Counted from the stretch's first letter, positions 9,320-18,058 are shown. The stretch: 64,000 nt of DNA from Bradyrhizobium sp. AUGA SZCCT0176 (GCF_018130145.1 NZ_JAFCMB010000001.1:434001-498000), one strand, 5' to 3'. Program-made: numbers and translations. The notes: generated by a model from the sequence alone, not told the origin.

Positions 9320-11119
9320 TTACGGGTGGCCGGCAGCTGGGCTGAGAGGTGCTAGAGTTGGAGTGTGAGGGAGTGCTGCCAGCGGTGTCGTCCCAAGCTT
9401 TGCGGAATAATCATTCTGAACGGCCACGATACGGTCTAAAAGAGGAACAAAGCCGTTCCAAGAGATTGCCGCTGCGTTAGGCGAAACGACCTTTGTTGCA
9501 AAAGGTGCTTTTCCGATGTGCTTAGTCGGATCGAATCCTGCCTTTTCAGTATGAAACGTCTTACCGTCGAGTGGCATTGCTTTCGTCGCAGCGTCGAAGA
9601 GATCCTCGATGCATGTCATCGCTAGGATTCCGACTAACGGCGTTTTCACCAGATAAAGGTTGTCGGTCAAATGAAAGAAGGAGCTTGGGGAGTGATGCGT
9701 TACGTCGACGCCAAAGTGCTTCTTCAATGAATTGCAAACTTTTTGTCCGAGCGCCGTGTCGTTGTCGACGAGGACAATGACCGGGTGTGCCATGGGTCGG
9801 AACTTGTATTCCTTAAGTTGTTTTTTGTACCCGTGTACGAGGGTGAGGAGTGGACCAATTCCACCTGAAATGCCCAAGATTTTGTGGATTTGGTTCGTGT
9901 AACTGAACAAGGCGACGCCGTACTTGAATCCATGCGGCGTCATATTGCCGAGCTTAGGATGGTAGGCAGTTAAGCGTCGAATAGCGTTACGCAGATAGAT
10001 GTTGTCGGTTGGTCCTTCGCAGACGATGAGCGGCCGCGTTGGCGCGACAAACGCTTTGTAAAACCAGAACCGACGATGATCCGTTTGGCCAAAGACCACG
10101 TCCTCTTTTTTCTCGTCCGGGAACCTCAGGCTCTTTCGCTTCACGTGATACGCATGGCTCAACATGCCAGCTAATGGCTCTAGGCTGTTAATCATTACGA
10201 GGGCTGAGCCAGGCGGAGTTCCGGCTTTTGGCGCAGGGTGGTGGTACTCGCCCTTTTGGAAGAGCGCATGACACATCGATCTGATTGAACGCCAATACCG
10301 CTGTGAGATGTTAACCTTCGTGTTCACGGTTAGACCGGTTACTACTTGGCGACTTCCGCGAAATTGCATGCGCGTCTTCGTAGGATTGACCTTGAAAGCG
10401 GCGCCTTCGATTTTCTTGAGAAGCTCATCGCCAACAATCCACGGGTCCGCTGGCCCAGCACCTGGTTTGGCGAGATCCTCGGGAAAATCTTTCTGGTTCG
10501 TAGAAAACGTCAGATCGTCGGCATATCGCGAGTACGTCACTCTATTTTTCTTAGCGAGACCTACGAGGCGCACGTCAAGCACGTGAGCAATCATATCCGC
10601 TATAACTGGGGAACAAGGACTTCCTTGTGGCAGGGTATTTTCAAAACAAGCGATTTGAGCGAGCACGGTTGCGGCTTTCTCGTTCAGGAAAAAATCTTTG
10701 TCTTTGAGGAAGAATCCGCGAACGCGGCCAAAATTGAAGGTCGGGAAAAAGTCGGCCAAGTCGACGTTGAGAACGTGCCGTCTGGCTGTGTGGTTTTGTG
10801 CGTTTGTAATAATGGACAGGGATTCCCGAAACCCATGTGAAAGCGGGCGGCGTGGGGTCGCTTCTAGGATTTCGGCCCGACAGGCATTCAATACCGTGGC
10901 AAGCTCGCGCTGGATTGCCTTCATGGCGCCAATGGGAGCGCAGATGTCGCGGGTGCCGCCGGTCTTTTTATGGATTTCGAATTTCTTGTACTTGGCCAGC
11001 GCGCTCTGTTTGTAGAGAACGAAGGACAAGCCACTCGGGGAGAAGCCCAGTAGGTCTGCGACATCGGAGAGCGAAGACGCACTCTTGAGCAACGAAAGTT
11101 TCGACAAAACCGTCCCCAA
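9320..11119 (-). CDS. Retron reverse transcriptase with C-terminal TOPRIM domain (Ec67-like)
   Basis: 599 residues. The RT domain (about 40-330) has polymerase motif A NVDLADFFPTF (Asp120), motif B-like TLPQGSPCSP, and the catalytic YADD at 199-202. It also has two retron hallmarks: NAQNH (the NAXXH motif, 106-110) and VTGLTVN (the VTG motif, 260-266). The C-terminal third (about 362-570) is a TOPRIM-like domain with VCEGPTDNIYL (Glu368), SGG 418-420 and VLVDNDTA (Asp452, Asp454). This order and many local strings match retron Ec67 RT from E. coli as I remember it. TTG start at 11119 aligns with the Ec67 start; I see no Shine-Dalgarno. Codon use is visibly more AT-rich than in neighbouring genes, pointing to transfer. 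The RT makes msDNA; in retron defence the fused domain is presumed to be the toxic effector. Confidence 0.95.
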   Translation of the reverse strand: MGTVLSKLSLLKSASSLSDVADLLGFSPSGLSFVLYKQSALAKYKKFEIHKKTGGTRDICAPIGAMKAIQRELATVLNACRAEILEATPRRPLSHGFRESLSIITNAQNHTARRHVLNVDLADFFPTFNFGRVRGFFLKDKDFFLNEKAATVLAQIACFENTLPQGSPCSPVIADMIAHVLDVRLVGLAKKNRVTYSRYADDLTFSTNQKDFPEDLAKPGAGPADPWIVGDELLKKIEGAAFKVNPTKTRMQFRGSRQVVTGLTVNTKVNISQRYWRSIRSMCHALFQKGEYHHPAPKAGTPPGSALVMINSLEPLAGMLSHAYHVKRKSLRFPDEKKEDVVFGQTDHRRFWFYKAFVAPTRPLIVCEGPTDNIYLRNAIRRLTAYHPKLGNMTPHGFKYGVALFSYTNQIHKILGISGGIGPLLTLVHGYKKQLKEYKFRPMAHPVIVLVDNDTALGQKVCNSLKKHFGVDVTHHSPSSFFHLTDNLYLVKTPLVGILAMTCIEDLFDAATKAMPLDGKTFHTEKAGFDPTKHIGKAPFATKVVSPNAAAISWNGFVPLLDRIVAVQNDYSAKLGTTPLAALPHTPTLAPLSPAAGHP

Positions 11120-11127
11120 AAAAATGA

Positions 11128-11138
11128 GCTTACAGGCA
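11128..11138. repeat. Retron a2 inverted repeat arm
   Basis: GCTTACAGGCA on the plus strand, exact reverse complement of 11245-11255. No extension beyond 11 bp on either side. It pairs with a1 to hold the 5' and 3' ends of the msr-msd RNA together. Confidence 0.92.
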
Positions 11139-11159
11139 CTCTTATGCGTACGACGTGCA

Positions 11160-11165
11160 ATTATA
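11160..11165 (-). promoter_or_regulatory. Consensus -10 hexamer inside the msd
   Basis: On the minus strand this is an exact TATAAT, about 40 nt before the RT start. The best upstream partner is TCGACG with a 19-nt gap, which is poor. If used, it would express the RT separately from full-length msr-msd RNA. It may instead just be part of the msd hairpin. Confidence 0.25.
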
Positions 11166-11244
11166 CCAGCGCGCCGTCCAGGAGCGTCGAGGAGCGACAG
11201 CCCTCAACATTGGTTCATATGCCTCAATAACGAGACAACAAGTC

Positions 11245-11255
11245 TGCCTGTAAGC
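11245..11255. repeat. Retron a1 inverted repeat arm
   Basis: TGCCTGTAAGC on the plus strand (GCTTACAGGCA in the transcript), perfect partner of 11128-11138. It marks the 5' side of the retron RNA. Upstream on the minus strand, TCGACA (11291-11286) and GATAGC (11269-11264), 16 nt apart, are a weak promoter candidate. Confidence 0.9.
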
Positions 11256-11401
11256 CTAGGAACGCTATCAGGTAGTTGCTGTCTGTGTCGAGCTATGGTT
11301 GTAGAGTACATGCGTTTTGAGCGAGGCCGAATATCGAAATAATTTCTGTTTTACGGAAGTTTCTCTTGACGCCACCCCCGACTCACCGGTTACATCCTCC
11401 G

Positions 11402-11760
11402 CATCCCGTCCCACTCAGAGGGGCGTTGGCCATCGTCACAACGAGGGGCGGGTTGCGGTGGACGCTGATGTTGCGATTGACGGTCGCGGCAAAGGCGTAC
11501 GGCGAAAGCGTGTGGTCCTGGCGCCCGTAACGGCGTCAAGTCTTGCGGAGTAATCTGCGAGGCGACGGTGGCAATAGAGGCCGTCTCACCGGGGAGAGCG
11601 CGTCATAAGTCGTAAAGCCACTGCGCAGGGAATGTCGGATGCTCTCCGCTGCCCTGTATGCTCGTGTGCAGCTTCTTTGCACAATTCGCACACGAGACCG
11701 CGGGTGCAGCGCGCATCCGGCATTCCCCGCGCCCTCTGTTCACGGAAGGCGCGAAACGAC
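11402..11760. repeat. Dispersed repeat element (family H), long copy
   Basis: The first 34 bases (11402-11435, CATCCCGTCCCACTCAGAGG onward) are identical to 63967-64000, where the window stops. The rest contains a large hairpin: arms 11623-11642 and 11713-11732 pair over 20 positions with two mismatches, and inside them CTCGTGTGC (11661-11669) pairs with GCACACGAG (11688-11696). I recall very similar sequence many times in Bradyrhizobium genomes, often with spurious ORFs called on it. The right boundary is uncertain. No transposase is present. Confidence 0.75.
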
Positions 11761-11806
11761 ATGTACAACTCGGGCGCATTGCGTTGCGGGAACGTGACGC
11801 TATATC

Positions 11807-11942
11807 CACGTCGTCCCTGCGAACGCAGGGACACATAACCACAGGCAGCAATTGTCTGGTATGTTTGGTCGTGATCTTCCGTTTTCGACAAAGTTGGCCG
11901 CGGCGTATGGGTCCCGGCGCAAGGCCGGGACGACGAAGATAC
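11807..11942. repeat. Palindromic repeat pair (family C)
   Basis: Two hairpins flank a 60-bp spacer: CGTCGTCCCTGCGAACGCAG at the left and GGTCCCGGCGCAAGGCCGGG at the right. ATAACCACAGGC sits next to the first, as in the larger copy at 47.6 kb. The right hairpin lies inside the called N-terminus of the TPR gene, which casts doubt on that start. Confidence 0.7.
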
Positions 11943-14125
11943 TGCTAAATTGCGTTTCCATCCCCATCTCGATATTTTGTTCACCCATTGGTATTGCGGC
12001 ACGGAGGTCGGCTCTGGTTCCTCCCAAACAAAAGCAAGTCGCTCTCCGCAATTGGTTTCTCGCGGCCATTGCGGCGGCTGCGTTGTGCCAGCCACAGGCG
12101 TCGGCAGTTGCGGATGATCTGGCGGATTGCAACAGCGGGCCGCCCGCCAGGGTGGAAGCTGCGTGTGCAGCCATCATCAACGATACCGCGCGTCCGCCGG
12201 AAGACCGCGTCAAGGCGCATCTCGGCCGGTCGCGGCTCTATCTCAATACGTCGAAGATCGATCTGGCCCTGGCGGATGCCGAAGCGGCGCTGAAGATGGA
12301 TTCCAATTCCGTTCAGGCGCTGCTGCAGCGGGGCGTCGCCTATCAGCGAACGGGCAAACTGGATCTGGCCAAGGCCGATTTCGACCGCGCGCTGGAGATC
12401 GAACCGAAGAACGCGCTCGCGCTGCTCTCGCGCGGCAATCTTCGTTCCCAGCAGCGGAACTGGCCGGAAGCGATCAGCGATTTCGACGAGGCCATCGCGG
12501 CGCGTCAGGATTTTGCGCAAGCCTATGTCAGCCGCGGCCGTGCCTATTCGGAAAGCGGTCAGCTCGACAAGGCGCTCAGCGACCTGAACGCGGCCATTGC
12601 GATCAACGTCAATGTGCCGGCAGCGTTCTACTGGCGCGGGCAGACCTACCGCCGCAAGGGCGACATCGATCGCGCCATCGAGGATTTTTCGCGGGCTATC
12701 GCGCAGGGGCCGAAGAACGACATGGCGCCCTATTTCGCGCGCGCCCAGCTCTACAGCTCCAAAGGCGATTACACCCGTGCGCTGGCCGACCTCGACGCGC
12801 TCCTGGCGGTGGCGCCGGACAGTGCGGCGGCGAAGCAACTGCGCCAATCGACGCTGGCGATGCAGACGGAACTGGCGAAGGTTCAAGGCAACGACAAAGG
12901 CAGCGACAAGGACAAGCCGAAGGCGCTGCCGGCGCCGTCGGCATCCGAGTTGGCCGACCAGATCACCCCGCCGCTGCCGCAAGCCGCGCCATCAGGCAAT
13001 GCCGCCGGCAAGCCGTTGATCGATCGGGCGCGGCAGCTCATCGTCCAGGCCAAATACGCCGATGCGGTCGGGCTCCTGAACCAGGTGCTGACAGCCGATC
13101 CGCGCGACGAGGCCGCGCTGCAGCTCCGTTCCAGCGCGCGCACTAGGCTCGGACAACTCGCCGAGGCCCGCGCCGACCTCGATGAACTGATCAAGCTCCG
13201 GCCGAATGACGCGACGGCGCTTTCGCTGCGCGGGGTGACGTCGGCTGCCATGCGACAGCCCGACCAGGGCCTCGTCGATGTCGAAGCGGCGCTGAAGATC
13301 AACCCCAACAGCGCGCAAGCCCATTACAGCCGCGGCGTCGTGCATCGACAGTTGGGGAAGGTCCCGGAGGCGCTTGCCGATTTCGATCGCGCGATCGCGA
13401 TCGACCCCAGGATGAGCCCCGCCTTCTATGAGCGCGGCATCACCCAGATGTCGCTCAATCAGCTCGACAAGGCCTTGACCGACTTCGACCAGGCGCTGGC
13501 ATTGGCGCGGGTGTACGATCTGGCCAAGGCCGCCCGCGGCGTGGTGCTGCTCATGAAGGGCAACTCGGCCGAGGGGCTGGCGGATATCAACGCCGTGCTC
13601 GAGCGAAATCCAACCAACCAGACCGCCGTCTTCGGCCGCGGACTTGCCCTGGTCAACTCGGGCCAGTTCGATCGCGCGATCGTCGCGCTCGATACCGTGG
13701 TGGGAAAGACGGCGGACGACAGCATGGCGCGCACGCTTCGCGCCCGCGCCTACCTTGGCAAGGGCGAGACGCGCAACGCGCTGGCGGACCTCGATCTCGT
13801 CCTCAAGGCGCGGCCTTCGGATGCGTCGGCGCTGACGCTGCGCGGCAGCGTCTTCTCGGCGCTGCGCGATTATCCGAAGGCCCTGAACGATCTCAACGAG
13901 GCGATCGAGCGCCGCGAAACCATCGAGAGCTATGTTGCGCGGGCGCGCGTCTACGAGGCGCAGAACGATTCCGAAAAGGCCGCCGCCGATTATCGCCGTG
14001 CGACCGAGCTCGCGCCGCGCAGCGTTTTCGAAACCAACGCGCAGGCCAATGCAAAGAAAAAAGCTCAGCAGCTTTCCAAGCGCGTCCCCTGCGGCGACAT
14101 GGCAGGCAGCGGCACGTGTCTGTGA
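11861..14125 (+). CDS. TPR-repeat protein, probably exported
   Basis: Up to 754 residues from ATG 11861, but the real N-terminus is unclear. A signal-peptide-like stretch RNWFLAAIAAAALCQPQASA sits about 65 residues in, with no ATG, GTG or TTG just before it, and the upstream codons overlap a palindromic repeat. After it come about a dozen tetratricopeptide repeats with the classic pattern of Ala/Gly and hydrophobic positions (ALLQRGVAYQRTGKLDLAKA, then EPKNALALLSRGN and so on), split by a Lys/Pro/Ala-rich linker near residue 340-380. TPR arrays bind partner proteins; no enzymatic domain is seen. Likely periplasmic. Confidence 0.85.
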   Translation: MFGRDLPFSTKLAAAYGSRRKAGTTKILLNCVSIPISIFCSPIGIAARRSALVPPKQKQVALRNWFLAAIAAAALCQPQASAVADDLADCNSGPPARVEAACAAIINDTARPPEDRVKAHLGRSRLYLNTSKIDLALADAEAALKMDSNSVQALLQRGVAYQRTGKLDLAKADFDRALEIEPKNALALLSRGNLRSQQRNWPEAISDFDEAIAARQDFAQAYVSRGRAYSESGQLDKALSDLNAAIAINVNVPAAFYWRGQTYRRKGDIDRAIEDFSRAIAQGPKNDMAPYFARAQLYSSKGDYTRALADLDALLAVAPDSAAAKQLRQSTLAMQTELAKVQGNDKGSDKDKPKALPAPSASELADQITPPLPQAAPSGNAAGKPLIDRARQLIVQAKYADAVGLLNQVLTADPRDEAALQLRSSARTRLGQLAEARADLDELIKLRPNDATALSLRGVTSAAMRQPDQGLVDVEAALKINPNSAQAHYSRGVVHRQLGKVPEALADFDRAIAIDPRMSPAFYERGITQMSLNQLDKALTDFDQALALARVYDLAKAARGVVLLMKGNSAEGLADINAVLERNPTNQTAVFGRGLALVNSGQFDRAIVALDTVVGKTADDSMARTLRARAYLGKGETRNALADLDLVLKARPSDASALTLRGSVFSALRDYPKALNDLNEAIERRETIESYVARARVYEAQNDSEKAAADYRRATELAPRSVFETNAQANAKKKAQQLSKRVPCGDMAGSGTCL

Positions 14126-14151
14126 TTTGGATTGGTGGCGAAACCATATCC

Positions 14152-14180
14152 TCGTCGTCCCGGCCTGCGCCGGGACGACG
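14152..14180. repeat. Single palindromic unit (family C)
   Basis: CGTCGTCCCGGCCTGCGCCGGGACGACG, a near-perfect palindrome in the 66-bp gap between the convergent TPR and acyl-CoA synthetase genes. Positioned to serve both as a 3' hairpin. Confidence 0.75.
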
Positions 14181-14191
14181 CGCCCTCAAAC

Positions 14192-15886
14192 TCACGCCGT
14201 CGTGGCCGCCTTCAACCCAAGCCTCGCCTCGACCGCGTCGCGCATCAGGAATTTTTGAATCTTCCCCGTCACCGTCATCGGAAATTCGTCGACGAACTCG
14301 ACATAGCGCGGAATCTTGTTATGCGCGATCTGCCCGTGGCAAAAGGCGCGGACCTCCTCAGCGGTCAGGGTCTCGCCGGGCCTGACGCGAACCCAGGCAC
14401 ACAGCTCCTCGCCATAACGCTCGTCGGCGACGCCAAAAATCTGCACGTCCTGGATCTTGGGATGGCGATAGAGGAATTCCTCGATCTCGCGCGGATACAG
14501 GTTCTCGCCGCCGCGGATCACCATGTCCTTGATGCGGCCGACGATGTTGCAATAGCCCTCGGCGTCGATGATCGCGATGTCGCCGGTGTGCATCCAGCCA
14601 TTGGCGTCGAGCACGTCCGATGTCTTCTCGGCCTCGTCCCAATAACCCAGCATGATGCTGTAGCCGCGGGTGCAGAGTTCGCCGCGCATCCCGCGCGGCA
14701 CGATGCGGCCCTCGAGATCGACGACCTTGACCTCGACATGCGGATGAATCCGCCCGACGGTGGAAACGCGGCGTTCCAGCGGCTCATCCGTCGAACTCTG
14801 GAAACTGACAGGGCTGGTTTCGGTCATGCCATAGGCGATCGTGACCTCGCCCATGTTCATCTCGTTGTTGACGCGCTTCATCACTTCGACCGGGCAGGGC
14901 GCGCCGGCCATGATGCCGGTGCGCAGCGATTTCAGGTCGAAGCGCGAGAATTCGGGATGATCGAGTTCGGCGATGAACATGGTCGGCACGCCATAGAGCG
15001 CGGTGCATCGTTCCTTCTCGATGGTCTGCAACGTCGCCAGCGGATCAAAACCCTCGCCGGGATAAACCATGGTGGCGCCGAGCGTCACCGCGGCGAGATT
15101 GCCCATCACCATGCCGAAGCAATGATACAGCGGCACCGGGATGCAGATGCGGTCCTGTTCGGTCAGGCGCATGGCGCGGCCGACGAAATAGCCGTTGTTG
15201 AGAATATTGTGATGCGTCAGCGTGACGCCCTTGGGCGAGCCTGTGGTGCCGCTGGTGAACTGGATATTGACGGGATCATCGAACTGCAGCGTTTTGACCA
15301 GTTCCGCCAGCGTCTCGCGGTGCCGCGCGCTGCCCATCCGCGTCACGTCCTCGAACGCGATGGTGCCGGGCGAGGGCGGTCCGCCGATCTGGATCACCGC
15401 GCGCAGCTTGGGCAGCCGCGCCGCCTGCAATTCGCCGGGCGTCGATTTGGCAAGTTCGGGCAGCAGCGTGTTCAGCATCTCCATGTAGTTCGAGGTCTTG
15501 AACGCGGTCGCGGTCACGATCCCTGCGCAGCCGACCTTTGCCAATGCGAATTCGAGTTCGCTGAGGCGATAGGCCGGGTTGATGGTGACGAGGATGATGC
15601 CGGCCTTGGCGGCGGCAAACTGCGTCAGCGTCCATTCCGGGCGGTTGAGCGACCAGACGCCGATCCGCGCGCCGCGTTCGAGGCCCAGCGCGAGAAACCC
15701 GGCCGCCAGCGCGTCGACGCGTTCGGCGAATTCCTTCCAGGTCCAGCGGACATTATGGCTTGGCGAAACCAGCGCCTCGCGGTCACCCCAGCGCCGCACC
15801 GCATGATCGAGGCTTTGTCCGATGGTATCGCCCAGCAACGGCGCATCGGCGGTGCCGGAGACGTAACTGGCGGTTGGTTCGGTCAT
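14192..15886 (-). CDS. AMP-dependent acyl-CoA synthetase
   Basis: 564 residues, member of the ANL (AMP-binding) superfamily that activates fatty or related acids to acyl-CoA through an acyl-AMP. Visible motifs are the P-loop [19 protein letters not shown] (about residues 194-212), the [16 protein letters not shown] A5 region ([17 protein letters not shown]), the A8 stretch [22 protein letters not shown], and the C-terminal Lys region [11 protein letters not shown]. The last resembles FadD-type medium-chain ligases. Substrate is not readable. It stands alone between palindromic repeats. Confidence 0.93.
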   Translation of the reverse strand: MTEPTASYVSGTADAPLLGDTIGQSLDHAVRRWGDREALVSPSHNVRWTWKEFAERVDALAAGFLALGLERGARIGVWSLNRPEWTLTQFAAAKAGIILVTINPAYRLSELEFALAKVGCAGIVTATAFKTSNYMEMLNTLLPELAKSTPGELQAARLPKLRAVIQIGGPPSPGTIAFEDVTRMGSARHRETLAELVKTLQFDDPVNIQFTSGTTGSPKGVTLTHHNILNNGYFVGRAMRLTEQDRICIPVPLYHCFGMVMGNLAAVTLGATMVYPGEGFDPLATLQTIEKERCTALYGVPTMFIAELDHPEFSRFDLKSLRTGIMAGAPCPVEVMKRVNNEMNMGEVTIAYGMTETSPVSFQSSTDEPLERRVSTVGRIHPHVEVKVVDLEGRIVPRGMRGELCTRGYSIMLGYWDEAEKTSDVLDANGWMHTGDIAIIDAEGYCNIVGRIKDMVIRGGENLYPREIEEFLYRHPKIQDVQIFGVADERYGEELCAWVRVRPGETLTAEEVRAFCHGQIAHNKIPRYVEFVDEFPMTVTGKIQKFLMRDAVEARLGLKAATTA

Positions 15887-15901
15887 CGTGCCACACCCTC
15901 G

Positions 15902-16020
15902 GTGTCATCCCCGCCTTGTGCGCAATTGCGCACTGGAGCGGGGATCCAGTATTCCAGAGGCGCCGATGATAGCACGACAGGCCGCGGCGTACTGGGTCCC
16001 CCGCATGCGCGGGGGACGAC
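15902..16020. repeat. Palindromic repeat pair (family C)
   Basis: Two hairpins: TCATCCCCGCCTTGTGCGCA and its partner through GGAGCGGGGATCC, then GGTCCCCCGCATGCGCGGGG. They are separated by GATAGCACGACAGGCCGCGG. This fills most of the gap between the acyl-CoA synthetase and the beta-lactamase-fold gene. Confidence 0.7.
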
Positions 16021-16060
16021 AATTTGTGGATGGGTCGGACCGCGTCCCGACAGTTCGCGT

Positions 16061-17254
16061 TCAAGCCGCCCTCTGGCCACTCCCTGCATCAAGCCCGGCA
16101 TAGATGCCGCGCTCGAAGCCCGCAAAGGCTTCCAGGCACTTGTGATCCACGAACGGCAACATCTGCATCAGGATCACGCCGGAGACATTACGCGCCGGAT
16201 CGATCCAGAAATAGGTATTGGCAAGGCCGGCCCAGGCGAGGCTGCCCGCGCTGCGGCCCTCCGGCGTCTTGGCGGTGTTGATCAGGAAGCTCAGCCCCCA
16301 TTTTTTCACCATGTCCGGATAGAGATCGACATCGTTGGTGTACATCGGCGCCATGGTGGGCATCTTGCCTATGGTGAGATCGCCGATGTGGTTCTGGCCC
16401 ATCAACGCGACGGTTTCCGGCTTCAGCAGCCGGTTGCCGTTGCCCTTGCCCTTATTGAGAATCATCTGGGTGAACCTGATGTAATCAGCCGCCGTGCTGT
16501 AGAGGCCGCCGCCGCCCATATGAAATTCCGGATTCTGTTCGAGCTCGAACGGGATCGGCGCCAGCGCGCCGTCTTCGCCGCGCGCATGCATGCCGACCAG
16601 CCGCTGGCGCTGGGAATCCGTAATCTTGAAACTGGTGTCGCTCATGCCGAGCGGCGTGAACATGTGGTCGCGCAGGTAAGTGTCGAGGCGCTTGCCGCTC
16701 GCGGCTTCCACCGCCTTGCCGACGAAATCGATGTTGATGCCATATTCCCAGCGCGTGCCGGGATCGGACATGATCGGCCCCTTCAGCGCGGCGTTCAGGC
16801 AGCTGAAGATATTCGGGGTTCCGGTCTTCTCCTGATACTTGCCCATGTCGCCGTTCCACACGTCGTAGCAGTAGCCGGCGATGTGGGTCATGAGATGGCG
16901 CAGCGTGATCGGCTTTTTGGCCGGACGCAGCTTCGGTTCGCCCTTGGCGTCAAAACCTTCCAGCACCTGCGGGTTGGCCAAATCCGGCAGCAGCTTGCCG
17001 ATCGGTTCGTCCAGCGAGAGCTTGCCTTGCTCGACGAGCTGCATGCCGGCGGCGCACGTGATCGCCTTGGTCATCGAGGCGATCCAGAACACGCTGTCGG
17101 CGGTCATCGGATCGTCCTTGGAGAGGTCGCGTTTGCCGAACGCGCCCTGATAGATCACCTCGCTGTCGGTCGCCGCGACAGCGACCACGCCTGGAATCTC
17201 CTTGGCCTCGCATTTCTGACGCAGAACCTGGTCGATCTGAGCTTTGCTTTGCAT
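16061..17254 (-). CDS. Beta-lactamase-fold serine hydrolase
   Basis: 397 residues, class C beta-lactamase / esterase EstB family. The catalytic SxxK is SMTK (Ser60, Lys63) in FWIASMTKAITCAAGMQLVEQGK, followed by the conserved LDEPIGKLLPDLANP and ITLRHLMTHIAGY. The second motif appears as WEYGINIDFVGKAVE. No signal peptide is evident, favouring a cytoplasmic esterase or transesterase over a penicillin-degrading enzyme. Substrate unknown. Confidence 0.88.
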   Translation of the reverse strand: MQSKAQIDQVLRQKCEAKEIPGVVAVAATDSEVIYQGAFGKRDLSKDDPMTADSVFWIASMTKAITCAAGMQLVEQGKLSLDEPIGKLLPDLANPQVLEGFDAKGEPKLRPAKKPITLRHLMTHIAGYCYDVWNGDMGKYQEKTGTPNIFSCLNAALKGPIMSDPGTRWEYGINIDFVGKAVEAASGKRLDTYLRDHMFTPLGMSDTSFKITDSQRQRLVGMHARGEDGALAPIPFELEQNPEFHMGGGGLYSTAADYIRFTQMILNKGKGNGNRLLKPETVALMGQNHIGDLTIGKMPTMAPMYTNDVDLYPDMVKKWGLSFLINTAKTPEGRSAGSLAWAGLANTYFWIDPARNVSGVILMQMLPFVDHKCLEAFAGFERGIYAGLDAGSGQRAA

Positions 17255-17606
17255 GGGTCACCTCCCGTTTGTTGTTATGGAGTGCCGCGATCTTCCCCCC
17301 GCCATCGCGATCCCGCAAGCGCTCGCGGCGCCTTGCCGTTGATGTCGCGATCTCGTGATGGGTTGATGGCTAGCGCAGGGAGAGGGGAAGGAGAGCGACA
17401 CAAAACTGCAACACTGCGCCACAATTCGCGGTGGATCAGCAGCAATATCGGTGACCGCTCCGGGCGCAAACGATAAGTTGATTCCATAATGATTTCCGGT
17501 GCTGATTCTTTGCAGTAAGACATTCAGATTCCAGCGGAAACGCTGCCCCCGAACTGAATGATTTGATGAAAATGGTTTTAGTTTTTCCCATTGTGAGGAT
17601 GCCGCG
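17255..17606. other. Intergenic region, no gene seen
   Basis: 352 bp between divergent genes. The right half (17465-17600) is AT-rich, fitting a promoter region for the small gene at 17607; TGAGGA lies about 10 nt before its ATG. No repeat family or RNA recognised. Confidence 0.5.
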
Positions 17607-17924
17607 ATGATCTCGACCTGGAGTGAGTGGAAACGATACCCCCGCCCCGGCCGCGCTGAAAACATCGAGGCCCCGATCAGCCCCGGCATCTATGAGGTCC
17701 GTGTTGCCGGTACCGGCGCGCTGCACTCGTTCGAGGCGGTCGACAATGTCGCGGTGGCGCTGGCGCAATTGCAAGTCGGTTCCAAATCCTGGTTCTCGCG
17801 CCGCAACGCCAAGCTGCCTGATCTCGAATACCGCACCTGTGCGACGTCCTCGCGGGCCGACGCCAAGGCCGCCGCCGAACGCATGATCGGCCGCCGCGAA
17901 ACGTATATGAACGGCACGGCGTGA
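17607..17924 (+). CDS. Conserved small protein of unknown function
   Basis: 105 residues, beginning MISTWSEWKRYPRPGRAENI with a plausible TGAGGA ribosome-binding site. Contains ISPGIYEVRVAGTGALHSFEAV and an Arg/Ala-rich C-terminal helix (SSRADAKAAAERMIGRRET). No signal peptide, membrane segment or motif I recognise. Codon use fits the chromosome. It resembles small conserved proteins common in Bradyrhizobium, but I cannot give a function. Confidence 0.7.
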   Translation: MISTWSEWKRYPRPGRAENIEAPISPGIYEVRVAGTGALHSFEAVDNVAVALAQLQVGSKSWFSRRNAKLPDLEYRTCATSSRADAKAAAERMIGRRETYMNGTA

Positions 17925-18058
17925 GTTGAGGCTGTCATTCCGGGTTCGCTTTACGCCCCGTAATGACGATCAGCAGCCCTGCCTTTGCGGCCGATGCAAT
18001 GCCGGCTGAATAGGCCTATACTCGGATCAATACCCCAAAAAATCCGAGGAGTTACGCC

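Larger units (their letters stand above)
11128..11255 (-). ncRNA. Retron msr-msd non-coding RNA (Ec67-like)
   Basis: Read on the minus strand, the segment opens with GCTTACAGGCA (a1, 11255-11245) and closes with its perfect complement TGCCTGTAAGC (a2, 11138-11128). The 128 nt lie 8 nt before the RT start, where an msr-msd belongs. After a1 comes GACTTGTTG and a small AGAC/GTCT hairpin; before a2 comes AAGAG. From memory, Ec67 RNA has AGGCAGATTTGTTG after its 5' end and GGAGTGCCTG near its 3' end, so both junctions match. RT should prime from a guanosine near the a1 end and copy the msd. I cannot fix the branching G or the msDNA length. Confidence 0.88.

Noticed and set aside
14132..17476. A 1114-codon plus-strand open frame across the acyl-CoA synthetase and beta-lactamase-fold genes
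   Set aside because: It is antisense to two clear family members, and its His/Arg/Asp-rich text is typical of the mirror frame of GC-rich genes.
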